From: Acidovorax sp. 106
Lineage (GTDB): Bacteria; Pseudomonadota; Gammaproteobacteria; Burkholderiales; Burkholderiaceae_C
Assembly: GCF_003663825.1 (NCBI RefSeq)
Contig: NZ_RCCC01000001.1
Location: 4,720,501 to 4,784,500 of the forward strand
Direction: 5' to 3'
Length of the DNA: 64,000 nt
Part shown: positions 35,464 through 43,552 of the stretch, in pieces
Layout: every line of letters begins with the position of its first letter
How positions within the stretch are numbered: the first letter of the stretch is position 1
Made by a program: the position numbers and the translations under genes
Notes under the pieces: model-generated
Databases searched by the model: none
Seen by the model: only the letters and a program-made list of their open reading frames with translations
What the model was told of the DNA's origin: nothing

Positions 35464-36610
35464 TGTCACTTGGATGCTGCTGGGCCTGCCAGTGGCCTTT
35501 GTCTTGGGCTGGCTGGCATCGCGCTTTGACCTGCGCCAGCTGCGCGCAGAAAACCGCCGCGCCCCCAAGGCTTACTTCAAGGGGCTGAACTTTCTGCTCA
35601 ACGAGCAGCAAGACCAGGCCATCGATGCCTTCATCGAGGCCGTGCAGAACGACCCCGACACCTCGGAGTTGCACTTTGCCCTGGGCAACCTGTTTCGCCG
35701 CCGGGGCGAGTACGACCGCGCCGTACGCGTGCACGAGCACCTGCTCTCGCGCGGCGACTTGATTGCAGCCGACCGTGAACGGGCCCAGCACGCCCTGGCG
35801 CTCGACTTTTTGAAAGCCGGTCTGCTGGACCGCGCCGAAGACGCACTGAACCGGCTGGAAGGCACGCCGTTTGAAGCCCAGGCCCGCCTGGCGCTGCTGG
35901 CCATTTACGAGCGTTCACGCGACTGGCCGCATGCCGCCAGCATTGCCCGCAAGATGCACGAAGCCGACCAGGGTGACTTCAGCACGCGTCAGGCCCACTA
36001 CCTGTGCGAGCAGGCCTTGGCCCTGAGCGCCCAAGGCGACCGCCCCGGCGCCCAGGCGCTGCTGGAGCAAGCCATTGCCGCCGCCCCCGATGCCGCCCGC
36101 CCCCGCATTGAAATGGCCCGCCTGTTGCTGCTCATGGGTCAACCCCATGCTGTGCTCGACGCCTTGCAAACGCTGGGCGAGCGCACGCCCGCCGCCCTGC
36201 CCCTGGCCGCCCCGCTGATGGTGGAAGCAGGCAACGCCACCGCACGCCAGGCCGAGGTACACCAGCGTCTGCTGGCGCACTATGCGCAAGCCCCCAGCCT
36301 GGACGTGCTCGAAAGCATCGTGGCCATGGAAACGGCCGACAAGGCCACCGAAAGCACTGCACGCCAACGCTACGTGCAGCACCTGGACAAAGAACGATCG
36401 CTGGTGGCTGCCGCCAAGTGGCTGGCCGGTGAAAAGCTGGAGCATGACGAGTTCCACCCCCAGATCCAACGTGCGCTGGACCACGCAGTGAAGCCCCTCA
36501 CGCGCTACCGCTGCGCGGCCTGCGGCTTTGAAGCGCGCCAGCATTTTTGGCAGTGCCCCGGCTGCCAGACCTGGGACAGCTACCCAGCGCGGCGCGTGGA
36601 AGAACTCTGA
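35453..36610 (+). CDS. lapB: Lipopolysaccharide assembly protein B (LapB/YciM)
   Basis: 385-residue TPR protein that directs FtsH-dependent turnover of LpxC and so balances LPS with phospholipid. One N-terminal membrane helix (residues about 5-22) is followed by YFKGLNFLLNEQQDQAIDAFIEAVQNDP and further TPR units. The C-terminal rubredoxin-like metal site is YRCAACGFEARQHFWQCPGCQTWDS (four Cys, about residues 352-376), needed in the family for interaction with the TPR part. Length is normal. Confidence 0.95.
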   Translation: MEFDVTWMLLGLPVAFVLGWLASRFDLRQLRAENRRAPKAYFKGLNFLLNEQQDQAIDAFIEAVQNDPDTSELHFALGNLFRRRGEYDRAVRVHEHLLSRGDLIAADRERAQHALALDFLKAGLLDRAEDALNRLEGTPFEAQARLALLAIYERSRDWPHAASIARKMHEADQGDFSTRQAHYLCEQALALSAQGDRPGAQALLEQAIAAAPDAARPRIEMARLLLLMGQPHAVLDALQTLGERTPAALPLAAPLMVEAGNATARQAEVHQRLLAHYAQAPSLDVLESIVAMETADKATESTARQRYVQHLDKERSLVAAAKWLAGEKLEHDEFHPQIQRALDHAVKPLTRYRCAACGFEARQHFWQCPGCQTWDSYPARRVEEL

Positions 36611-36653
36611 ACGCCCAGCAACCGCCCTTAAGCCAAGCCATCCAGGAGCCCCC

Positions 36654-37055
36654 ATGCTAAAGAAACTGCTGATCTCCATCGCCCTGCTTTTTGCAACGGC
36701 AGCGTTTGCGGCGATCGATGTGAACCAGGCCTCCGAGGCCGAACTCAATGGTATCCACGGCATTGGCCCCGGGTTGTCGGAGCGCATCTTGGCAGAGCGC
36801 GACAAGGGCGAGTTCAAAGACTGGGCCGACCTGATTGAGCGCGTCAAAGGCATTGGCGAGAAAACCGCCACCAAGTTCTCCTCGGGCGGCATGACGGTGC
36901 AGGGCAAGCGATTCAATGCCACAGCCTGGGCCAGAGCGCAAGCCAAGGCAAAAGCCAAAGCAGATGGCAGCAGCCATGGTGCAGCCCGCCCCAAACAGGC
37001 AGAAGGCACACCTCCCAGCCAGCCACCAAGCCCCAGCGCACCGCCCAAGCCCTGA
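36654..37055 (+). CDS. ComEA-like helix-hairpin-helix protein
   Basis: 133-residue secreted or periplasmic protein: signal peptide (MLKKLLISIALLFATAAFA), then IDVNQASEAELNGIHGIGPGLSERILAERDKGEFKDWADLIERVKGIGEKTATKF, a helix-hairpin-helix pair of the ComEA type that binds double-stranded DNA. A basic, Ala/Lys-rich and then Pro-rich tail follows. It may take part in DNA uptake; no other competence gene lies nearby. ATG at 36654 has AGGAG before it. Confidence 0.88.
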   Translation: MLKKLLISIALLFATAAFAAIDVNQASEAELNGIHGIGPGLSERILAERDKGEFKDWADLIERVKGIGEKTATKFSSGGMTVQGKRFNATAWARAQAKAKAKADGSSHGAARPKQAEGTPPSQPPSPSAPPKP

Positions 37056-37231
37056 CCCAAGCGGCAGCCTGCGGCGGTCCACGCGACGGGAAGACAGGGT
37101 GGGGCCCGCCCCACCTGCCCAGGGATGAGCACCGGCATGTGTGCCGGGCTTTGTGCAGCCTCCCCAAAAGCCCAAGCCCACGCCGCCCTTTTGCGCAGGT
37201 GCGCCCAGGCACCTCCTAGAATGGGTCGGGC
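37056..37231. other. Gap before the Mrp operon
   Basis: 176 bp with no gene or clear terminator seen; it should hold the mrp promoter, but no convincing -35/-10 pair was found. Confidence 0.4.
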
Positions 37232-40195
37232 ATGCCCCTGATCACACTCCTACTTCTTCCCTTTCTGGGTAGCCTGCTGGCCGCAGTGCTGCCCGCCAAC
37301 GCACGCAACACCGAATCCACCCTGGCTGGCCTGATCGCCGTGTTTTGCACCGTGCAAGCGGCGCTGTATTTCCCGGACATCGCCCATGGCGGGGTGCTGC
37401 ACCAAAGCATCGAATGGATACCGCAGTTGGGGCTGAACCTGGTGCTGCGCCTGGATGGCTTTGCGTGGATGTTCTGCATGCTGGTGCTGGGCGTGGGCAG
37501 CCTGGTGGTGCTGTATGCGCGCTACTACATGTCGGCAGCCGACCCCGTGCCCCGCTTCTTTTCGTTCTTTCTCGCCTTCATGGGGGCCATGGTGGGGGTG
37601 GTGCTGTCGGGCAACCTCGTCCAGATCGCCCTGTTCTGGGAGCTGACCAGCCTCTTTTCGTTTTTGCTGATCGGCTACTGGCACCACCGCAAAGACGCGC
37701 GCCGGGGGGCACGCATGGCGCTCACCGTGACGGGCACCGGCGGGCTGTGCATGCTTGTGGGCATGCTGGTGCTGGGGCACATCGTGGGCAGCTACGAGCT
37801 CGACCGGGTGCTGGCCTCGGCCGCTCAGGTCCAGGCACACCCGCTGTACCTCACGGCGCTGGTGCTGATTCTCTTGGGCGCCCTCACCAAGAGCGCGCAG
37901 TTCCCCTTCCACTTCTGGCTGCCGCACGCCATGGCGGCCCCCACGCCGGTGTCGGCCTACCTGCACTCGGCCACCATGGTGAAGGCCGGGGTGTTTTTGC
38001 TGGCCCGGCTGTGGCCTGTGCTCAGCGGCACCGAGCCCTGGTTTTGGTTGGTGGGCGGGGCCGGGCTGTGCACGCTGCTGGTGGGGGGCTACGCCGCCAT
38101 GTTCCAGCACGATCTCAAGGGGCTGCTGGCCTACTCCACCCTCTCGCACCTGGGCCTCATCACCTTGCTGCTGGGCCTGAACAGCCCTCTGGCCGCCGTG
38201 GCGGCGGTGTTCCACATCATGAACCACGCCACCTTCAAGGCATCGCTCTTCATGGCGGCGGGCATTGTGGACCATGAAAGCGGCACGCGTGACATCCGCC
38301 GCCTGTCGGGCCTGCGGCGCATGATGCCCATCACCGCCACGCTGGCCATGGTGGCCAGCGCTGCCATGGCGGGTGTGCCACTGCTCAATGGCTTCCTGTC
38401 CAAGGAAATGTTTTTTACCGAAGCCGTGCTGGTCGACGCAACCCCCTGGCTGCAGTGGCTGCTGCCCATTGCGGCCACGGTGGCGGGCATGTTCAGCGTG
38501 GCGTATTCCCTGCGCTTCACGGTGGATGTGTTCTGGGGCCCCCGCGCCACCGACCTGCCCCTGACCCCACACGAGCCTCCGCACTGGATGCGCGTGCCGG
38601 TGGAGTTGCTGGTGCTGGCCTGCATCGTGGTCGGTACCCTGCCCGCCTGGTCGGTGGGGGCCTATCTGGCCGCTGCCGCACGGCCCGTGGTGGGGGGCGA
38701 GCTGCCCGCGTACAGCTTGGCGATCTGGCACGGGGTCAACATGCCGCTCATCATGAGCTTGGTGGCACTGGGCGGGGGCATCGCGCTGTACCTGCTGCTG
38801 CGCCAGCAGCGCACGCGCGGCACCATCGACGCGCCACCGCTGATGCACCGACTGAACGGCCAACGCCTGTTTGAATACACCCTGGCCCGCGCCAGCATGG
38901 CGGGCCGCGCAGGCAGGCGCCTGCTGGGCACGCGCCGACTGCAATGGCAAATGCTGTGGCTGGTGCTGGCCGCCGTGGTGTCCAGTACCTGGCCGCTGTG
39001 GCTGGGCGGCTTGCACATTGGCAAGCGCACAGGCTTGCCACTGTCTCCCACTTTTGCCCTGCTGTGGACCATTGGCGGGATGTGTGCCCTGGCCGCCGCC
39101 TGGCAGGCCAAATACCACCGCCTGGCCGCCCTCACGCTGCTGGGCGCTGCGGGGATGTGCGTATGCATCACCTTCCTGTGGTTCTCTGCGCCCGACCTGG
39201 CCCTCACCCAGATCGTGGTGGAGGTGGTGACCACCATCCTCATCCTGCTGGGCCTGCGCTGGCTGCCCAAGCGGGATGAACGCCTTCGCACCCAGAAGGC
39301 ACAAGTGCGTGGTACCCAACTGCGCCGCTGGCGCGACCTGGCCGTGGCAGTGGCGGCAGGCAGCGGCATGGCCTTGCTGTCGCTGGCAATGATGCGCCGC
39401 CCCTTTCCCGAAAGCACCTCCACCTTCTTCCTGGAGCGCGCACTGACCGAAGGTGGCGGCACCAACGTGGTCAACGTGATGCTGGTCGACTTTCGTGGCT
39501 TTGACACCTTTGGCGAGATTGTGGTGCTGGGCATCGTGGGCCTCACGGTGTACGCGCTGCTTCGGCGCTTTCGGCCTGCGCGCGAGGTGATGGACCTGCC
39601 GCCCCAACAACGGGCACTGCCACCCGACGTGGCCACCGACCTGGCCAACCCAAGGCAGACGGCGGACACCGCCATTGGCTACCTCACAGTGCCCGCCGTG
39701 CTGGTGCGGCTGCTGTTGCCCTTTGCCACCATGGTGGCTGTGTACCTCTTCATGCGTGGGCACAACGAGCCAGGTGGCGGCTTTGTGGCAGGGCTGGTGT
39801 TCTCGGTGGCGTTGCTGCTGCAGTACATCGTCTCGGGTACCACCTGGGTTGAAGCGCACTTGCCGCTGCACCCGCGCCGCTGGATCGGTGCGGGCATGCT
39901 GGTTGCGCTGGCCACTGGCTTAGGTTCGCTGTGGCTGGGCTACCCCTTTCTCACCAGCCACACGGCCCACTGGCAATTGCCATGGGTGGGCGAGTTGCAC
40001 GTCGCCAGCGCCCTGTTTTTTGACATTGGCGTGTTCACACTGGTCGTGGGCTCCACCCTGCTGATTCTCACGGCCATTGCCCACCAATCGGTGCGCAGCC
40101 ACCGCTTCCATGCCCGCGCAGCCGATGACGATGCGGCAAAGCTCTCCACCTTTCCCCCTACCGTCCCCCTCACCAACCACCAAGGAGACCGCTGA
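37232..40195 (+). CDS. mrpA: Mrp-type Na+/H+ antiporter, fused A and B subunits (MrpAB/PhaAB)
   Basis: 987-residue membrane protein. Residues about 1-500 are the NuoL-like A core (VVLSGNLVQIALFWELTSLFSFLLIGYW, the conserved Glu; GALTKSAQFPFHFWLPHAMAAPTPVSAYLHSATMVKAG, the ion-channel Lys/His; FQHDLKGLLAYSTLSHLGL). About 570-780 is the C-terminal A extension (NuoJ-like MbhD/E parts). About 805-960 is a complete MnhB domain (LVRLLLPFATMVAVYLFMRGHNEPGGGFVAGL). The A-B fusion is the group-2 Mrp pattern of many proteobacteria. It overlaps the C gene by one base at 40195. The complex uses proton force to export Na+ or K+. Confidence 0.93.
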   Translation: MPLITLLLLPFLGSLLAAVLPANARNTESTLAGLIAVFCTVQAALYFPDIAHGGVLHQSIEWIPQLGLNLVLRLDGFAWMFCMLVLGVGSLVVLYARYYMSAADPVPRFFSFFLAFMGAMVGVVLSGNLVQIALFWELTSLFSFLLIGYWHHRKDARRGARMALTVTGTGGLCMLVGMLVLGHIVGSYELDRVLASAAQVQAHPLYLTALVLILLGALTKSAQFPFHFWLPHAMAAPTPVSAYLHSATMVKAGVFLLARLWPVLSGTEPWFWLVGGAGLCTLLVGGYAAMFQHDLKGLLAYSTLSHLGLITLLLGLNSPLAAVAAVFHIMNHATFKASLFMAAGIVDHESGTRDIRRLSGLRRMMPITATLAMVASAAMAGVPLLNGFLSKEMFFTEAVLVDATPWLQWLLPIAATVAGMFSVAYSLRFTVDVFWGPRATDLPLTPHEPPHWMRVPVELLVLACIVVGTLPAWSVGAYLAAAARPVVGGELPAYSLAIWHGVNMPLIMSLVALGGGIALYLLLRQQRTRGTIDAPPLMHRLNGQRLFEYTLARASMAGRAGRRLLGTRRLQWQMLWLVLAAVVSSTWPLWLGGLHIGKRTGLPLSPTFALLWTIGGMCALAAAWQAKYHRLAALTLLGAAGMCVCITFLWFSAPDLALTQIVVEVVTTILILLGLRWLPKRDERLRTQKAQVRGTQLRRWRDLAVAVAAGSGMALLSLAMMRRPFPESTSTFFLERALTEGGGTNVVNVMLVDFRGFDTFGEIVVLGIVGLTVYALLRRFRPAREVMDLPPQQRALPPDVATDLANPRQTADTAIGYLTVPAVLVRLLLPFATMVAVYLFMRGHNEPGGGFVAGLVFSVALLLQYIVSGTTWVEAHLPLHPRRWIGAGMLVALATGLGSLWLGYPFLTSHTAHWQLPWVGELHVASALFFDIGVFTLVVGSTLLILTAIAHQSVRSHRFHARAADDDAAKLSTFPPTVPLTNHQGDR

Positions 40196-40581
40196 TGGAA
40201 ATCGTTCTGGCCTTGGCCATCGGCGTGCTCACAGGCTCTGGCGTATGGCTGCTGCTGCGCCCACGCACCTTCCAGGTCATCATGGGCCTGTCGCTGCTGT
40301 CGTATGCCGTCAATCTGTTCATTTTCAGCATGGGCAGACTGGGCCTGGCCATCGGCAAAGAGCCTGTGCTCAAACCGGGCCTACTGCAAGACCTGGCCCA
40401 CTATGCCGACCCCATGCCCCAGGCACTCACCCTCACGGCCATCGTCATCGGCTTTGCCATGACGGCGCTGTTCCTGGTGGTACTGCTTGCATCGCGTGGC
40501 ATGGCTGGCACCGACCATGTGGATGGAGCCCACGCCAAGAAAGCCCCTGACTGGCAAGACTCGCACCAGGTGATGCCATGA
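40195..40581 (+). CDS. mrpC: Mrp antiporter subunit C (NuoK-like)
   Basis: 128 residues with three hydrophobic helices; LRPRTFQVIMGLSLLSYAVNLFIFSMG and DPMPQALTLTAIVIGFAMTALFLVVLL are the NuoK/MnhC core pattern. It starts on the last base of mrpA and its stop overlaps the start of mrpD by four bases. Confidence 0.93.
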   Translation: MEIVLALAIGVLTGSGVWLLLRPRTFQVIMGLSLLSYAVNLFIFSMGRLGLAIGKEPVLKPGLLQDLAHYADPMPQALTLTAIVIGFAMTALFLVVLLASRGMAGTDHVDGAHAKKAPDWQDSHQVMP

Positions 40582-42326
40582 GCGCCATCACCAGCTGGGT
40601 GACCGCGCATTGGATGCCCCACCTCGTCCTTGCGCCCATCATGCTGCCCATGCTCACCGCAGGGCTCATGCTGCTGCTGCGCGAAGAGCAGCAGCGCACC
40701 AAGATCTTGCTGAACGTGGGCTCCACATTGCTGGGGCTGGTCGTTGCCATCTTGCTGCTGTCGCAAGCCAAGCAGCCCGGCATGCCAGGCACCCTGGGCA
40801 TCTACTTGCCTGGCAACTGGCCTGCGCCCTTTGGCATCGTGCTGGCGCTGGACAGGCTCTCGGCCATGATGCTGGTGCTGTGCAGCACCATCGCGTTGGC
40901 CGCAGCGCTGTACGCCAGCGCCCGCTGGCACCGGGCCGGTGTGCACTTTCACCCCCTGTTTCAGCTGCAGCTCATGGGGCTGGCCGGGGCTTTTCTCACG
41001 GCCGACCTGTTCAACCTGTTTGTGTTCTTCGAGATCATGCTGGCCGCCTCCTACGGGCTGCTGCTGCATGGCTCGGGGCGCCCGCGCGTGGCCGCTGGGC
41101 TGCACTACATCGCCATCAACCTGGCCGCGTCGTCGCTGTTCCTGATTGGCGTATCCATGCTCTACGGCATCACCGGCACGCTCAACATGGCCGACCTCGC
41201 GCGCAGCATGGCCGGTGTGGCCGACAGCGACCGTGGCCTGCTCCACGCAGCCTGCGCCATCCTGGGCGTGGCCTTTCTCATCAAGGCCGCTGTGTGGCCG
41301 CTCAACTTCTGGCTGGTGCCGGCCTACAGCGCGGCCACGGCCCCCGTGGGTGCCCTCTTTGCGCTGATGACCAAAGTGGGGGTGTACGTGATCTTGCGGC
41401 TGTGGACCCTGCTGTTCAGCCCAGACGCAGGGGCCTCAGCCCAGTTTGGCAGCGCCTGGCTGGTGGGCGGCGGCATGGTCACGCTGGTGTTTGGCGCGAT
41501 CGGCATGCTGGGCTCGCAGCGCCTGGGGCACTTGGCGGGCTTCAGCGCCATCGTGTCATCGGGCACGCTGCTGGCGGCGGTGGGCCTGGGCCAAAGCCCG
41601 CTCACCGGTGGCTTGCTGTACTACCTGCTCAGTTCCACCCTGGCGGTGAGTGCACTGTTCTTGCTGACCGACCTGATCGACCGCTGGCGCAACGACGGCT
41701 ACAGCCTCGCCCCCTACGAGCGCACGGACGATGCTCCCTTCCTATCTGCCGACCTCGTGCCCAGCGAGGGGCTGAACCTGGACGACAAGGAAGAGGCTTT
41801 GATCGGCGAGGTGATTCCAGCGGCCGCCGCGTTCTTGGGGCTGGCTTTCATCGCCTGCACCCTGGTCATTGCTGGCCTACCCCCCCTGCCCGGGTTTGTG
41901 GGCAAATTCGCCATGATCCATGCGCTGCTCAACCCCCTGGGGCTGGGTGCAGGCTCACCCTCATCGGCGGGGGGCCTCAGCTGGGTCATCGTGGCGTTGA
42001 TGGTCGGCTCAGGCCTGCTGGCACTGGTGGCGCTGACGCGGGTTGGCATTCTGCACTTCTGGGCGGCCCACGACCGCGCCGCCCCCAAGCTGCTGGTGTT
42101 GGAGGGCCTGCCCGTGGCCGCACTGCTGGTGGTGTGCGGCGCACTGGCCTGGCAGGCGGGGGCCGTGCTGCGCTACACCCAGGCCACGGCCGACGCCCTG
42201 CACACCCCTGCGGGCTACATCCAGGCCGTCATGTCTGCCCAGCCCAAGCCCAACCCGGCCCCTGCCCAAAAAACCGCACCGGCCAGCGCTGGGCGCCAAG
42301 GTTCGGTGCCAGGGGGCCAGCCATGA
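40578..42326 (+). CDS. mrpD: Mrp antiporter subunit D (NuoM/N-like)
   Basis: 582-residue polytopic subunit of the proton-translocating family. It has LMGLAGAFLTADLFNLFVFFEIMLAASYGLL (conserved Glu), LIKAAVWPLNFWLVPAYSAATAPVGALFALMTKVGVYVI (Lys and Pro of the discontinuous helix), and a late conserved PPLPGFVGKFAMI. It has a somewhat long hydrophilic loop near residues 370-415. Four-base overlaps tie it to mrpC and mrpE. Confidence 0.93.
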   Translation: MSAITSWVTAHWMPHLVLAPIMLPMLTAGLMLLLREEQQRTKILLNVGSTLLGLVVAILLLSQAKQPGMPGTLGIYLPGNWPAPFGIVLALDRLSAMMLVLCSTIALAAALYASARWHRAGVHFHPLFQLQLMGLAGAFLTADLFNLFVFFEIMLAASYGLLLHGSGRPRVAAGLHYIAINLAASSLFLIGVSMLYGITGTLNMADLARSMAGVADSDRGLLHAACAILGVAFLIKAAVWPLNFWLVPAYSAATAPVGALFALMTKVGVYVILRLWTLLFSPDAGASAQFGSAWLVGGGMVTLVFGAIGMLGSQRLGHLAGFSAIVSSGTLLAAVGLGQSPLTGGLLYYLLSSTLAVSALFLLTDLIDRWRNDGYSLAPYERTDDAPFLSADLVPSEGLNLDDKEEALIGEVIPAAAAFLGLAFIACTLVIAGLPPLPGFVGKFAMIHALLNPLGLGAGSPSSAGGLSWVIVALMVGSGLLALVALTRVGILHFWAAHDRAAPKLLVLEGLPVAALLVVCGALAWQAGAVLRYTQATADALHTPAGYIQAVMSAQPKPNPAPAQKTAPASAGRQGSVPGGQP

Positions 42327-42823
42327 AGCACTGGTTCCACAAACTGCTTCCCGCCCCACTGCTGTCCCTGGCACTGCTAGGCATGTGGTTGCTGCTCAAC
42401 CGCTCGCTCAGCGCCGGGCATGTGCTGCTGGGTGGCCTGCTGGCGCTGGCCATCCCGGTGCTCACCGCAGGCCTGCGGCCCACGCCCGTGCGCATTCGCC
42501 GTCCTGGGGCCGTGCTCAGGCTCCTGCTCACGGTAATGGCAGACACCTTGCAGTCCAACCTGGCCGTGGTGCGACTGCTGCTGGCACCCCAGCGCAGGCG
42601 CCACCCAGCGGGGTTTGTGCGCATTCCACTACAGCTGCGCGACCCCAACGCGCTGGCAGCGCTGGCCATGATCGTTTGCATCACCCCTGGCACCGCCTGG
42701 GCAGAGCTGGCACTGGACCGCAGCGCCCTGCTGCTGCACGTGCTGGAGCTGGACGACGCCGCCGCCATCGCCGCCCACATCCAGCAGCACTACGAACGCC
42801 CCCTGATGGAGATTTTTGAATGA
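42323..42823 (+). CDS. mrpE: Mrp antiporter subunit E
   Basis: 166 residues; begins MKHWFHKLLPAPLLSLALLGMWLLLNRSLSAGHVLLGGLLALAIP, the MnhE start, followed by ADTLQSNLAVVRLLL and NALAALAMIVCITPGTAWAEL (the ITPGT motif). ATG overlaps the mrpD stop, and its TGA overlaps the mrpF ATG. Confidence 0.92.
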   Translation: MKHWFHKLLPAPLLSLALLGMWLLLNRSLSAGHVLLGGLLALAIPVLTAGLRPTPVRIRRPGAVLRLLLTVMADTLQSNLAVVRLLLAPQRRRHPAGFVRIPLQLRDPNALAALAMIVCITPGTAWAELALDRSALLLHVLELDDAAAIAAHIQQHYERPLMEIFE

Positions 42824-43098
42824 CCCCTGTGTTGCAATGGGCCCTGCCAGTGGCCCTCATCATGCTGGCACTGGCCATGGGCTGCGCGCTGATCCGCGTG
42901 CTCATAGGCCCCTCTGCGCAAGACCGGGTGCTGGCACTCGATTGCATGGCACTCAATGGCATGCTGCTGATGTTGGTGCTGGGCCTGCACTACGGCAGCA
43001 AGAACTACTTTGAGGCCGCCTTACTGCTGGCGCTGCTGAGCTTTGTGGGAACCATGGCCATGGCCAAGTTTCTGCTGCGCGGTGAGGTGATCGAATGA
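42820..43098 (+). CDS. mrpF: Mrp antiporter subunit F
   Basis: 92 residues, three helices. The MnhF motif GPSAQDRVLALDCMALNG (about 30-47) is present. Overlaps both neighbours by four bases. Confidence 0.92.
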   Translation: MTPVLQWALPVALIMLALAMGCALIRVLIGPSAQDRVLALDCMALNGMLLMLVLGLHYGSKNYFEAALLLALLSFVGTMAMAKFLLRGEVIE

Positions 43099-43469
43099 GC
43101 CCCCACGCCGCACTGCCCCTGTGGCTGCAGGTGCTGGTGGCCGTGCTGGTGCTGCTGGGCGCAGGGCTGGCTTTGCTCGGCTCCCTCGGGCTGCTGCGGC
43201 TGCGTACTTTTTTTGAGCGCGTGCACGCCCCCTCCATCATTGCGACCATGGGCTGCTGGTGCATCGTGCACGCCACGGTGCTGTACTTTTCCTTCACCGA
43301 TGGCCAGCTGGCCCTGCACGCCATTTTGATCGCGGTGTTTGTGGCCATCACCGTGCCGGTGAGCACCATCTTCCTGATGCGCGCGGCGCTGTTCAGAGCA
43401 CGCCAGACCGGCAAACGCGTGCCCCGCAGCCTGAGCGCCCCGCCTGGCAGCCGCAAGAAAAGCGCTTGA
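43095..43469 (+). CDS. mrpG: Mrp antiporter subunit G
   Basis: 124 residues with three helices and the MnhG motif GSLGLLRLRTFFERVHAPSIIATMG (about 26-50). Ends in a basic tail. Last gene of the operon A/B-C-D-E-F-G, all joined by overlaps. Confidence 0.92.
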   Translation: MSPHAALPLWLQVLVAVLVLLGAGLALLGSLGLLRLRTFFERVHAPSIIATMGCWCIVHATVLYFSFTDGQLALHAILIAVFVAITVPVSTIFLMRAALFRARQTGKRVPRSLSAPPGSRKKSA

Positions 43470-43484
43470 GGCCGAGCCCCTGGC

Positions 43485-43550
43485 AATTGCTATCAACTCA
43501 ATAGCTGCCAGCGCTTTACCAGAGAGCGCTAGCAGCCATTTTCATTAAAA
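43485..43550 (+). repeat. Dispersed GCGCT-palindrome repeat, copy 8
   Basis: ATTGCTATCAACTCAATAGC, AGCGCTTTACCAGAGAGCGCT, CAGCCATTTTCATTAAAA in order. It fills the gap between the convergent mrpG and oxoprolinase genes and may act there as a two-way transcript end. Confidence 0.8.
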
Positions 43551-43552
43551 AA

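Noticed and set aside
37250..39871. 873-codon open frame on the minus strand
   Set aside because: Antisense to mrpA; His/Gln-rich composition typical of reverse-frame shadows.
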